Source: Limimaricola sp027213785
GTDB taxonomy: Bacteria; Pseudomonadota; Alphaproteobacteria; Rhodobacterales; Rhodobacteraceae
Direction: 5' to 3'
Length of the DNA stretch: 64,000 nt
Assembly: GCF_050847355.1 (NCBI RefSeq)
Contig: NZ_CP193755.1
Span: 1,922,001 to 1,986,000, forward strand
Made by a program: the position numbers and the translations under genes
Part shown: piece by piece, positions 8,238 through 16,875 of the stretch
How positions within the stretch are numbered: position 1 is the first letter of the stretch
Layout: every line of letters starts with the position of its first letter
The notes under the pieces: generated by a model
Seen by the model: only the letters and a program-made list of their open reading frames with translations
What the model was told of the DNA's origin: nothing
The model's database searches: none

Positions 8238-9352
8238 CAGATGATCTCCAGATCGGCGTGAAGCGCGCCCGCGGCCTTGATCGCCTGCAGGATCGAAATG
8301 GTCTGGCTGGCGGTGACGCCGATGGCGTTGAGCCCGTCGACGAGGCGCTGCAGGCTGACATCGCCCTCGAGGATCGAGAACTGCGCCTCCTGCTCCTCGA
8401 CCGTCACCTCGGTCTGCGGCACGATCACGGTGTTGCCGATCGAGATCGGCTCCGGCTGGCTCACCTCGATCTCTTCCTTGACGATCACCGTGAGGCCGCC
8501 CTGGCTCACCGCGACCTCGGCGATGCGCACCTCGGAGCCGATGACGATGGTGCCCGAGCGGGCGTCGATCACCACCTTGGCGATGGCGTCGGGCTGCACG
8601 CGCAGCCCCTCGATCTCGGCCAGCATGCCGGGGATGTCGACCTTGGCGGCCGAGCGCACCTCGACGGTCCCCGAATCGAGCGTTCTGGCGATGCTGCCCA
8701 TATGCGCGTTGATCGCCTGTTCGACCCGCTTGGCGGTGGTGAAATCCGGGGTGCGCAGCGCGATGCGGATCGAGTTCATCGCCGCGAGGTCGAAATCGAT
8801 CTCGTTCTCGACCGTGGCGCCGTTCTCGATTCGCGCCACGGTGGGTACGCCCTCGACGATGCTGGCATTGGCGCCCTGCGCCGCGTAGCCCGCCACCGCG
8901 ATCGGCCCCTGGCTCACCGCGTAGACCTCGCCGTCGGCGCCGGTGAGCGGCGTCACGATCAGCGTGCCGCCGCGCAGGCTGGTGGCGTCGCCCAGCGACG
9001 AGACGACCACGTCGATGGTCGAGCCGCGCCGTGCGAAGGGCGGCAACATCGCGGTGACCATGACGGCGGCGGTGTTCTGGGTGCGCATCTGCTCGTCGGT
9101 CAGGTTGCCCACGCCGAGCCGTTCCAGCATCCCTTCGATCGAGCGTTCGGTGAAGGGCGAGTTGCGCAGGGAATCACCGGTGCCGTTGAGGCCGACCACG
9201 AGGCCGTAGCCCACGAGCTGGTTCTCGCGAACGCCCTCGAACTGGGCGATGTCCTTGATCCGCACATCCGCCGCCGATGGCGGTGCCGCGATCGCGCCCA
9301 GACCGAGCGCCAGCGCGAGGGCCGGCAAGAGACGCGGAAGATGTCCTGCCAT
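8237..9352 (-). CDS. flgI: Flagellar P-ring protein FlgI
   Basis: FlgI forms the periplasmic P-ring bushing around the rod. I use the ATG at 9352, which gives a normal signal peptide (MAGHLPRLLPALALALGLG, cleavage near PPSAA-DV) and 371 residues. The ATG at 9391 would put 13 polar residues in front and has its purine-rich run directly against the start. Conserved FlgI strings are present: RIKDIAQFEGVRENQLVGYG, LNGTGDSLRNSPFT, and the C-terminal LVDGLNAIGVTASQTISILQ. A large palindrome separates it from flgL upstream. Confidence 0.96.
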   Translation of the reverse strand: MAGHLPRLLPALALALGLGAIAAPPSAADVRIKDIAQFEGVRENQLVGYGLVVGLNGTGDSLRNSPFTERSIEGMLERLGVGNLTDEQMRTQNTAAVMVTAMLPPFARRGSTIDVVVSSLGDATSLRGGTLIVTPLTGADGEVYAVSQGPIAVAGYAAQGANASIVEGVPTVARIENGATVENEIDFDLAAMNSIRIALRTPDFTTAKRVEQAINAHMGSIARTLDSGTVEVRSAAKVDIPGMLAEIEGLRVQPDAIAKVVIDARSGTIVIGSEVRIAEVAVSQGGLTVIVKEEIEVSQPEPISIGNTVIVPQTEVTVEEQEAQFSILEGDVSLQRLVDGLNAIGVTASQTISILQAIKAAGALHADLEII

Positions 9353-9434
9353 GTGCGACGCTGCTCCCGGAGGCCTGAATTGCCCGGTCATCCTAGCCGG
9401 GCGCCGGGAAGGCCCACAAGAACAGTTCCGATCA

Positions 9435-9474
9435 ATCCATGAACAGGTTGCAATTATGCAAACTGTTCATGGAT
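9435..9474. promoter_or_regulatory. 40-bp near-perfect palindrome between flgL and flgI
   Basis: ATCCATGAACAG (9435-9446) is mirrored by CTGTTCATGGAT (9463-9474). After one G/A mismatch, TTGCA (9448-9452) is mirrored by TGCAA (9457-9461) around the loop ATTA. It starts 10 bp before the flgL stop codon region ends and sits about 80 bp before the flgI start. It is AT-rich compared with its surroundings and no T-run follows. It could be an RNA hairpin setting flgI level, a weak terminator, or a DNA operator. Confidence 0.7.
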
Positions 9475-9483
9475 CAACACGGG

Positions 9484-10548
9484 TCAGAGATAGTTGAGGA
9501 AGGACAGCTTCGAGAGCCGCGCCGTCACCGCATAGGTGGCCTCGAGCTGCGTCTGCAACTGGGTCAGCCGAGTCGCGGCTTCGTAGGGATCGACGCCTTC
9601 GAGGGCAGCGGTCTGGCTCCGATAGAGATTGATCCGGAGTTCCTGCGATTCACGTAGTTCCTCGACCCGGGAGGCCTGCGCCCCCATCCGGGTCTCGGCG
9701 GCGAGGAGATTCTCGGAACCCGTGCTGAGGGCCTTGAGACCATCGTCGAACCAGACTTGGCGCGCCTCGGGATCGGCGATGTCGGCGATGTCGGTCGCCG
9801 CCAGCATCGCCAGCCCCCGCAGGATTTCCGTCATACCCGGATCGTTGGCCTGAACCCCGTACTCGATCGTCTCATCCGCATCGATCCGGGCCGTGAGCCG
9901 GGCGGTCTCCGAGACCGGGCTGCCATTGTAGAAGGTCTGCTCGAAATCACCGGGCGCGGTGCCGCCCGGGGTGAACACGGCGGCCATCTGGTTCGCGATC
10001 GCCGCCGCATCGGCGGCATCGACCGGCCCTGCCCCGTAGATCCCCGACACCACGTCGGATGGGGCGAGACCGCTGCGCGGGTTCGCCTGGTCCCAGGGCT
10101 GCAGCGTCAGGTTGCCGCTGTCGAGCCCCCCGAACAGCGCGCTGCCCTGCACGGTACGGTTGGCCTGGCCGATGATCTGCTCGATCGCGACGCGCGCCGC
10201 CGCTTGCAGCTCCTTGCCCTGGATCAGCCCGTTGGCGCCGGTCTGCGCGGCCAGATCAAGCACGCCGCCCACCGTGCTGCGGATCTCGCCCAATGCCTTG
10301 GTGCCGCTGTCGAGCCTGTAGGACAGCAGCTCGTTCGAGAGGGCGAACCCCTCGAGCCGCTTGGTGTTGGAGCGCAGCGTCAAGGCCTCGGCCGAGCGCG
10401 TGCCCAAGGAGCGATACACGTCCGCTTTGCGGTTCGTGCTCATCTCCGTGCCGGCATCGCCGAGCTTGCGGTCAAGCTCGCCGATCAGGCGGGTGCGGGT
10501 CAGCGTGCTTTGCAGGCTGCCGGATGTCCGGGTCATCGAAATCATCAT
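9484..10548 (-). CDS. flgL: Flagellar hook-filament junction protein FlgL
   Basis: FlgL (HAP3) joins the hook to the filament together with FlgK. The product has 354 residues, with flagellin-like ends: N-terminal SLQSTLTRTRLIGELDRKLG and DVYRSLGTRSAEALTLRSN, and C-terminal DPYEAATRLTQLQTQLEATY followed by SKLSFLNYL. It starts 9 bp after the flgK stop. Two ATGs stand together; GGAG upstream is spaced slightly better for the second. It is exported without a signal peptide, probably with help from the FlgN-like protein downstream. Confidence 0.9.
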   Translation of the reverse strand: MMISMTRTSGSLQSTLTRTRLIGELDRKLGDAGTEMSTNRKADVYRSLGTRSAEALTLRSNTKRLEGFALSNELLSYRLDSGTKALGEIRSTVGGVLDLAAQTGANGLIQGKELQAAARVAIEQIIGQANRTVQGSALFGGLDSGNLTLQPWDQANPRSGLAPSDVVSGIYGAGPVDAADAAAIANQMAAVFTPGGTAPGDFEQTFYNGSPVSETARLTARIDADETIEYGVQANDPGMTEILRGLAMLAATDIADIADPEARQVWFDDGLKALSTGSENLLAAETRMGAQASRVEELRESQELRINLYRSQTAALEGVDPYEAATRLTQLQTQLEATYAVTARLSKLSFLNYL

Positions 10549-10557
10549 CGGTCTCCT

Positions 10558-11973
10558 TTACCTGACGGCCGCAAGCAGCGTGTCCATCATCTCGCCCAGC
10601 GTCTTCATGACCGTGGCGTTGGCGGAATAGCTCTGCTCGATCAACATCAGCTGTTGCAGTTCCTCGTCGATGTTGACGCCCTGCACCGCCGAGCGTGCCG
10701 CCTCGGCGGCGTCGCGTCCGGCCCCCAGGGCCTCCGCCTCGTCGCGCGCGGTGTTCCGCATCTGCTGGTGATCGGCGATCAGCCCGGCCGCGAAATCCGC
10801 GAGGGTCCGGTTCTGTCCCAGCCCCGCGGATTCGTCGAAACTGGTCGTTCCGGCCAGCATGGTGACGTAGCCATCGATGCGCCGCCCATCCGAGGCCGGG
10901 CCCTGCGCCACCGCGCCCACGCCGTCGCGCAGCCGCCATGCGCCGCCGCCCGCATCGGAGCGCACGGCATCGCTGACGGCGATGCGCGAGGCCAGCCCCG
11001 TCAGATCCGCCGCCGAATAGGCGTCCCCCCCATCGGTGAACAGGCCGGGCTGACCGGCGGCAAGGCTGTCATCCGCCGCCTCGAACCCCTGCACGAGGGC
11101 GCGCGCCATCTCGTCGAGCTGCAGCTGCATGCGCGGCAGGTCGCCCCCCAGAAGACCCAGACGGCCCGCCAGCCGCCCCTCTTCGGAGCCCCGCGAACCG
11201 ACGCTGCCCGGTGTCACGTCGACGCCGTCGATCGACAACCGATCGGTCTGTTCGTCGAATTTCAACACGCGCACGGAATCGTTTTCGACCAGCGGCGCGC
11301 CACCGGTGGTGAAGATCGAGATCCGCCCGCCGGCGTCGAAGCTGGTGCGGATATCGAGGATTTCGCTGAGACCGTCGAGCTTCGTCGACAGGTTGTCCTC
11401 GAGCGCGGCGCGGCGCTCGGTCGGGCCGTTCTCCCGGCTGATCTGGCGGTTGATCTCGGCGATGTCGGTCAGCGTTTCGTTGATCTGGCTCACATCGCTG
11501 CGGACCCCGGCGCGAGTGTCGGATTCGATGAGCGCGAGGCTGTCGGCGGCGCCGCGCAGCGTCGAGGCCATCGCGACCGCCGCCTTCACGGCGCTCTCCT
11601 GAAGCGCCGGCTGCGCCGGATCGGACGCCACCGCGTCGAGCGCGCTCTGGAAGGTCGCGAGCCGACCATGCAGCCCGGTGTCGGAATCGATCTCGCCCAG
11701 AACGACCGCGTGGCTCGCGAGGGCCGAGGCGACGACCTCGCGCCCGGCCACCCGCGAGATCTCCTGTCGATGCGCCTGTTCGAGGCGGGCATCGGCGGCG
11801 CGGGCATAGCCCGTCACCGCGACGCCGCCGCCGGGCAGGCTCGTCATGGGGGCGCTGCGCTTCGAATAGCCCGCGCGCGAGGCGTTGGCGATGTTGCTGG
11901 AGGTCATTTCCGACCAGCTCTCCACGGCGGCAAGGCCGGTGCGGCTGGCGTTGAAGGCGGCGGTGATGCCCAT
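10558..11973 (-). CDS. flgK: Flagellar hook-associated protein FlgK
   Basis: FlgK (HAP1) is the first hook-filament junction protein. The 471-residue product starts MGITAAFNASRTGLAAVESW with the rod/hook N-terminal motif (SSNIANASRAGYSKR) and ends with the hook C-terminal motif (VNIDEELQQLMLIEQSYSAN ... MMDTLLAAVR). The middle is shorter than in enterobacteria (about 545 residues), which is common in alphaproteobacteria. It follows flgE by about 55 bp and precedes flgL by 9 bp in one operon. Confidence 0.94.
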   Translation of the reverse strand: MGITAAFNASRTGLAAVESWSEMTSSNIANASRAGYSKRSAPMTSLPGGGVAVTGYARAADARLEQAHRQEISRVAGREVVASALASHAVVLGEIDSDTGLHGRLATFQSALDAVASDPAQPALQESAVKAAVAMASTLRGAADSLALIESDTRAGVRSDVSQINETLTDIAEINRQISRENGPTERRAALEDNLSTKLDGLSEILDIRTSFDAGGRISIFTTGGAPLVENDSVRVLKFDEQTDRLSIDGVDVTPGSVGSRGSEEGRLAGRLGLLGGDLPRMQLQLDEMARALVQGFEAADDSLAAGQPGLFTDGGDAYSAADLTGLASRIAVSDAVRSDAGGGAWRLRDGVGAVAQGPASDGRRIDGYVTMLAGTTSFDESAGLGQNRTLADFAAGLIADHQQMRNTARDEAEALGAGRDAAEAARSAVQGVNIDEELQQLMLIEQSYSANATVMKTLGEMMDTLLAAVR

Positions 11974-12028
11974 TCTGCGATCCTTTAGAAAGAGAAGCGC
12001 GGCGCATTCTGCTGCCGCCTAGCGCGGC

Positions 12029-13336
12029 TCAGCGCTTGAGGTTGGTGGTTTCCTGCAGCATTTCGTCGACGGTGGTGACGATCTTGGCGTTGGAGGAATA
12101 GGCGCGCTGGGTGCTGATCAGGTCGGTCAGCTCCTGCGCCACCTCGACGTTGGAGCTCTCCAGCGCCCCGGCGGTCAGCCCGCCGGCCGAGCCCTCGCCG
12201 GCCTGGTTCAGGCTGAACTTGCCGGAGTTGCGCGACAGCACGTAGGCGTTGCCGTCGGCGGCCAGGAGCCCGTCGGGGTTGGCGACCTCGGCCAGCGGGA
12301 TGTTGTAGAGCGGCTTGCGGCTGCCGTTGTTGAACACGCCGTAGACGTCGCCGCGCTCGTCGATCTCGGTGCGCACCAGCACGCCGCTCTCGGCGCCGTC
12401 GGCGCCGATCTTGAGCGCCGAGTAGTCGCCGGCGAACTGGGTCATGCCGGTGTGGCTGTCGGGCGCGCCGATCGAGACCTCGATGGTCTGCGGCACGGCG
12501 CCGTTGTCGACGGTCAGCGTCGCGATGCCGGTGGCGGCGTCGAAGGCGAAGCCCGCCGGCGCCGCGGCGTTGGAGGTGGCATTCGAATAGAGCCGCGGCG
12601 CGCCGGCGAGCGGGCCGCTGTCGTGGAAGTCGACGGTGACCTCGCCGTATTGCGCGCCGTCGGCGCCGGAGATGCTCAGCGTCCACTGGCTGGCGGTGGC
12701 GCTGGGCTGCCAGGAGAACTGCATCCGCTCGGCCTCGCCCAGCGGGCTGTAATACTCGGCCGAGCTGAGGAACGGCTCGCCCGGGGTGGCCAGCCCGGTC
12801 TGCTGGGCCGGGATGTTGCCGCTGACGGTCATCTCGCCGGTGGGCGAGCCGGTCTGCGACAGGCTGCCGAGATTGACGGTCCTCAGGTCGCCGAACTGGT
12901 TGCGGTCGACATTGCCGATCGAGGCGGTCTGGTCGTAGGGAAAGCCCGCGAGGTAGTAGCCGGCGGCGTTGCGCAGATCGCCGTTCTCGTCGGGCAGGAA
13001 CGAGCCGGCGCGGGTCAGCATGAAGTTCGCCTCGTTGGTCTCGCCCGGCTGCTTCGAGACCACGAAGAACCCCTGCCCGCCGATCGCCAGATCGGTGGCG
13101 CTGTTGGTGGCACGCACCGCGCCCTCGGTGCTGACATCGGCGCCCTGGAAGGCCCGAACACCCGAGGGCGAGATGCCGGCATTGTCGCTCAACGTGCTGG
13201 TGGTGACCATCTGCACGAAGCTGCGCCGGTAGCCGTCGGTGTTGGCGTTGGCGATGTTCTCCGAGATCCGGCCCACCGCCGTGGAATTGGCGCGCAACCC
13301 GCTCACGCCGGTCTGCATCGCGTAGGAAATGCTCAT
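12029..13336 (-). CDS. flgE: Flagellar hook protein FlgE
   Basis: FlgE forms the hook, the universal joint. The 435-residue protein has the N-terminal ANSTAVGRISENIANANTDG motif, the core RMQFSWQPSA... region, and the C-terminal SNVEVAQELTDLISTQRAYS then KIVTTVDEMLQETTNLKR. This pattern distinguishes the long hook protein from the rod proteins FlgF and FlgG found nearby. An AGGAAGGACAGG stretch serves as ribosome site before the ATG at 13336. It is the first gene of the flgE-flgK-flgL-flgI-cheL-flgN operon, or the second if the secreted repeat protein upstream is cotranscribed. Confidence 0.95.
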   Translation of the reverse strand: MSISYAMQTGVSGLRANSTAVGRISENIANANTDGYRRSFVQMVTTSTLSDNAGISPSGVRAFQGADVSTEGAVRATNSATDLAIGGQGFFVVSKQPGETNEANFMLTRAGSFLPDENGDLRNAAGYYLAGFPYDQTASIGNVDRNQFGDLRTVNLGSLSQTGSPTGEMTVSGNIPAQQTGLATPGEPFLSSAEYYSPLGEAERMQFSWQPSATASQWTLSISGADGAQYGEVTVDFHDSGPLAGAPRLYSNATSNAAAPAGFAFDAATGIATLTVDNGAVPQTIEVSIGAPDSHTGMTQFAGDYSALKIGADGAESGVLVRTEIDERGDVYGVFNNGSRKPLYNIPLAEVANPDGLLAADGNAYVLSRNSGKFSLNQAGEGSAGGLTAGALESSNVEVAQELTDLISTQRAYSSNAKIVTTVDEMLQETTNLKR

Positions 13337-13430
13337 CCTGCCTGTCCTTCCTTACTGTTGCCGCCGCGGACGCATCGGTCCGGGTCCGGTCGTTGCTCCG
13401 GCCGGGGCCGGGAATGGGCGGTGGTGGTCA

Positions 13431-15194
13431 TCAGCCATCCCCCGCGATGGTTTCGAGACGGCGCAGGGCTGCGTCCGCACCCTGCATCCGATCCGTGGCG
13501 GATTTTTGACCGATCGGCAGCGACAGCGGCGCGACCGGCGCGAGCGAGCGCGCCACCGCCGCAAGCTCCGGGCTGGCCGCGAGATCGGGTAGCCGATCCA
13601 GCAGTTCCGCCACCAGTTCCGCATCGCCGGCGCGATGCGCCGCGAGCAGCAGGCGAATTGCCTCCGACGTGCCGAGCCCGGGGCCCAGATCGCGCCACAG
13701 GCTGGCATAGGCATCGCGCGCCGCGGCCCATTCACCGCGCTCGAACAGCGCCGCCGCGCGCAGCCGCAGGTAGCCTTCCGAGGGAATTTCCATCCGCGTG
13801 GCGATCACCGCCGCCCCGTCGCCCTCGGCGCTCGAGAGCCGCGCGCGCAGCAGCGCCAGGCGGTCACGCAGCTCCGGCACCGAGGCCGGGGCGGTCCCCA
13901 GCGCCTGCGCCGCCGCCTCGGTCTGGCCGCCGCGCAGCAGCGCCTCGGCCTGCGCCAGCCGCAGGGCGTCGAACCGGGCGGGCGGCACCTCCTCGAGCCC
14001 GAGGTCGCGCATCACCGCGAGCTGGTCCCGGATCGCGGCGTATTCGCGCGCCGCCGCGTCGGTGGCGCCGATCTCGTAGAGCCTCCCGGCCAGGAGTTCC
14101 GCCTGCGCCGCGAAGCCCGGGCGGAACACCAGTTCGGGCGAAAGCCGCCGATGCGCCGCCACGAATTCGGCGATCGGCAGGTCGCCGGATGCGCCTTGCG
14201 CGTAGAGATCCGCGACCATCTCGTCGAGCCGGTCGCCGGAATTGCGGGCCGCGTCGCTCTGCGGGTGACGGCGCAGCACCTCGGTCAGCGCGGCGATCGC
14301 GGCTTCGGTGTCGCCCCGGCCATATTCGACCTCGGCCAGCCGCTCCAGCGTGGCCACCTCCAGCGCGTCGCCGCGCCAAGAGCGCCAGCTCTGCCGCAGG
14401 AGCTGGGCCGCGTCCTCGGGCACCAGCGTGTCGGTGGCGCGCCCCAGATCGATCAGCGCCAGCCGCGCCCGCTGCGCCCAGACATCGCTGCCGCCTGCGG
14501 CCATCGCGTAGCTGTCGAAGGCCATGACCGGGTTGCCCCCGGCCTGCGCCGCGCGGCCCAGAAGGAACCTGTAGGCGCTGCCGCCGCGCAGCTCCGGGTG
14601 ACTGTCGAAGCGCTGCGCCAGCGCATGGGCGGCATCCCAAAGCCCGGCCTCGATCGCGGTTTCCAGCAATTCGGGCAGCAGCGCCGCGGCGAGGGCCGGC
14701 GGCAGCGCGCCGAGCACCTCCTCCGCCAGCGGCAGATCCTCGGCCGCGGCGGCCACGTCGCCCTCGCGCGCATGGGACAGTGCCCGCCATAGCGGTCGCT
14801 GCGACCAGTGATCGGCGGCCTCGAGCTGCGAGCGCGCGGGGAGAGGCGCCGGCGTGGCGTCGCCCGACACCCCCCAGGCGGCGAGCGCGATCCGGTCGCG
14901 CCGCGCGGCGCGGGCCGGATCGAGGGCTGCCGCGCCCTCGTCATCCGGCAGGCCCGACAGGAAGGATAGTGCCTCGGGCGCGAGCGCATGGCTCACCGAG
15001 AGCGCGGCGAGGTCGAGCAGCAGGTCGGCGCGGGCCCCGGCGGTCTCCGCCTCGGCCAGCCCCGCGACCAGCGCGGCACGGCGATCGACATAGTCGACAG
15101 AGCTTGCCCCCCGCGGCGCCGGATCGGCCGCGGCGGCATGTCCCATCAGGGACAGCCCCAGACATATGCTCAGTAATCTTGGCAAATCCGCCAC
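13431..15194 (-). CDS. Secreted helical-repeat (TPR-like) protein of the flagellar locus, MotC-like candidate
   Basis: A 587-residue protein I cannot assign to a named family. It begins with a signal peptide (residues 1-22, LLSICLGLSLMGHAAA) and continues as repeated 30-40 residue helical hairpins rich in Ala, Leu and Arg. The clearest is near residues 280-320 (LERLAEVEYGRGDTEAAIAALTEVLRRHPQSD), which is TPR-like. No membrane segment follows, so it should be periplasmic. The start is a GTG at 15194. It lies between flgE and the divergent flgF and is encoded on the same strand as flgE. Rhizobial MotC, a periplasmic partner of MotB, has a comparable make-up (signal peptide plus repeats), so a stator- or assembly-related role is possible but unproven. 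Confidence 0.6.
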   Translation of the reverse strand: MADLPRLLSICLGLSLMGHAAAADPAPRGASSVDYVDRRAALVAGLAEAETAGARADLLLDLAALSVSHALAPEALSFLSGLPDDEGAAALDPARAARRDRIALAAWGVSGDATPAPLPARSQLEAADHWSQRPLWRALSHAREGDVAAAAEDLPLAEEVLGALPPALAAALLPELLETAIEAGLWDAAHALAQRFDSHPELRGGSAYRFLLGRAAQAGGNPVMAFDSYAMAAGGSDVWAQRARLALIDLGRATDTLVPEDAAQLLRQSWRSWRGDALEVATLERLAEVEYGRGDTEAAIAALTEVLRRHPQSDAARNSGDRLDEMVADLYAQGASGDLPIAEFVAAHRRLSPELVFRPGFAAQAELLAGRLYEIGATDAAAREYAAIRDQLAVMRDLGLEEVPPARFDALRLAQAEALLRGGQTEAAAQALGTAPASVPELRDRLALLRARLSSAEGDGAAVIATRMEIPSEGYLRLRAAALFERGEWAAARDAYASLWRDLGPGLGTSEAIRLLLAAHRAGDAELVAELLDRLPDLAASPELAAVARSLAPVAPLSLPIGQKSATDRMQGADAALRRLETIAGDG

Positions 15195-15307
15195 GACCCC
15201 ATGAATTGATAGGCACTATCCTTGATCGAATTCCTGAACGGCGCAACAACAGTCCGAGCTACGGGGCGCAAGCACCGGGAATCGTGGGAATCGGGAGACA
15301 GGCCGGG
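15195..15307. promoter_or_regulatory. Divergent promoter region between the TPR-like gene and flgF
   Basis: This 113-bp gap must serve transcription in both directions. It holds the 11-mer CCCATGAATTG (15198-15208), also found upstream of flagellin, and the 9-mer CTATCCTTG (15216-15224), shared with two other gaps in the motility locus. A string AGGCAC-N5-TTGA at 15211-15224 partly resembles a sigma-54 site but lacks the -12 GC. Confidence 0.4.
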
Positions 15308-16054
15308 ATGGACAACAGCACCTATGTTTCGCTGTCCCTCGCGACGGCGATGCGCAACGCGCTCGACGTGACCGCCAACAATATCGCCAATGCCAACACC
15401 GCCGGTTTCAAGGGCGAGCGCGTGGTCTTCGACAGCTACATGCTGCGCGAGACCGGCACCGAGGAGACCCGCGAAACCGATTTCCTGATCGACCAAGGCT
15501 CCTATATGGACCCGAACCAGGGCGCGATGAGCCAGACCGGCAACCCGCTCGACCTGGCGCTGCAGGGCGATGGCTGGTTCGCCTATGAAACAGATGGGCG
15601 CACCGCCTATGGCCGCGACGGCCGCTTTGCGCTCGACCCGAACGGCGCGCTGGTGACGTTGTCAGGCGCCAAGGTGCTCGATCCCGGCGGCGCGCCGATC
15701 GCCCTGCCCCCCGATCTCGGCGGCGATGTCACGATTTCGCAGGACGGCACGATCTCCTCGCTGGCCAACGGCGTGATCGGTCGCGTCGGCCTGTTCGACC
15801 TACCCGATCTGCAGGCCTATGAACGGATCGGCGCGGGCATGTTCGTGCCCCCCGAGGCCGGCGACACCGCCCGTCCCGCCACCGACGCCACCCGCGTCGT
15901 CCAGGGGGCGGTCGAGGCCAGCAACGTGCAGCCGGTGGTCGAGATGACCCGGCTGATGGCGATCCAGCAGGCCTATGAGCGCGCGCTCAAGCTGGTGAAC
16001 AGCGAGGACGACCTGATGCGCGACATGCTGCGCCGCATCGGCAAGACGGCCTGA
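15308..16054 (+). CDS. flgF: Flagellar proximal rod protein FlgF
   Basis: FlgF is a proximal rod subunit. The 248-residue product begins MDNSTYVSLSLATAMRNALD with the rod motif VTANNIANANTAGFKGERVV, has the core LDLALQGDGWFAYETDG, and ends with EASNVQPVVEMTRLMAIQQA and LVNSEDDLMRDMLRRIGKTA. The ATG at 15308 is preceded by GGGAGACAGGCCGGG. A longer open frame reaching 14780 overlaps the opposite gene and is not real. It is the first gene of the flgF-flgG-flgA-flgH-fliL-like operon. Confidence 0.94.
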   Translation: MDNSTYVSLSLATAMRNALDVTANNIANANTAGFKGERVVFDSYMLRETGTEETRETDFLIDQGSYMDPNQGAMSQTGNPLDLALQGDGWFAYETDGRTAYGRDGRFALDPNGALVTLSGAKVLDPGGAPIALPPDLGGDVTISQDGTISSLANGVIGRVGLFDLPDLQAYERIGAGMFVPPEAGDTARPATDATRVVQGAVEASNVQPVVEMTRLMAIQQAYERALKLVNSEDDLMRDMLRRIGKTA

Positions 16055-16089
16055 CCCCCTTTTCACGGACCCGACACAGGAGCCCGACC

Positions 16090-16875
16090 ATGAAAGCCCT
16101 CGGAATCGCCGCCACCGGCATGCTCGCGCAGCAGACCAATGTGGACGTCATCTCGAACAACATCGCCAACGCCAACACCACCGGCTTCAAGTCGAGCCGC
16201 GCGGCGTTCCAGGACCTGATCTACGAGACGGTCCGGCGCGAGGGTGCGCTCACCTCCGAGGCCGGCACGATGCGCCCGACGGGCGTCGATATCGGCTTCG
16301 GCGTCGAGACCGCGGGCACGGTGCGGCTCAACACCCAAGGCGGGCTGATGGCGACCGAGAACCAGCTCGACCTCGCGATCGACGGGCGCGGCTTCTTCAC
16401 GGTGAACCTGCCCGATGGCGGTCAGGCCTATACCCGCGACGGCGCGTTCCAGCTTTCGGCCGAGGGCCAGCTCGTCACCATGCAGGGCTACGAGCTCGAT
16501 CCCGGCATCGTCGTGCCGGAGAACACCACCCAGGTGGAGATCTCCGAGCAGGGCGTGGTCATGGCCTTCGTCGGCGAGGACCCGGTCCCGGTGGAGCTGG
16601 GCCAGATCACCATGGCGACCTTCACCAACGAGGCGGGGATGCGCCAACTCGGCGGCAACCTGTTGCAGGCGACCACCGCCTCCGGCGACGCGGTACCCGC
16701 CAATCCGGGCGATGCCGGTCTAGGCATCCTGCGGCAGGGCTATCTCGAGAACTCGAACGTCAACATCATCCAGCAGATCACCGACCTGATCTCGGCGCAG
16801 CGGGCCTACGAGATGAACTCCAAGTCGCTGGAGACCGCCAACGAGATGATGACCGCCGCCAACCAGATCAAGTGA
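16090..16875 (+). CDS. flgG: Flagellar distal rod protein FlgG
   Basis: FlgG makes the distal rod. The 261-residue product has the full set of FlgG marks: MKALGIAATGMLAQQTNVDV, ISNNIANANTTGFKSSRAAF, the QLDLAIDGRGFFTVNLPDG core, and the C-terminus YLENSNVNIIQQITDLISAQ then RAYEMNSKSLETANEMM. Length is the family norm of about 260. It starts 35 bp after flgF with the purine run ACAGGAG before the ATG, and its TGA overlaps the flgA start. Confidence 0.97.
   Translation: MKALGIAATGMLAQQTNVDVISNNIANANTTGFKSSRAAFQDLIYETVRREGALTSEAGTMRPTGVDIGFGVETAGTVRLNTQGGLMATENQLDLAIDGRGFFTVNLPDGGQAYTRDGAFQLSAEGQLVTMQGYELDPGIVVPENTTQVEISEQGVVMAFVGEDPVPVELGQITMATFTNEAGMRQLGGNLLQATTASGDAVPANPGDAGLGILRQGYLENSNVNIIQQITDLISAQRAYEMNSKSLETANEMMTAANQIK

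Noticed and set aside
15211..15224. Sigma-54-like site AGGCAC-N5-TTGA before flgF
   Set aside because: The -12 GC is GA and the first T is missing, so it is too weak to call.
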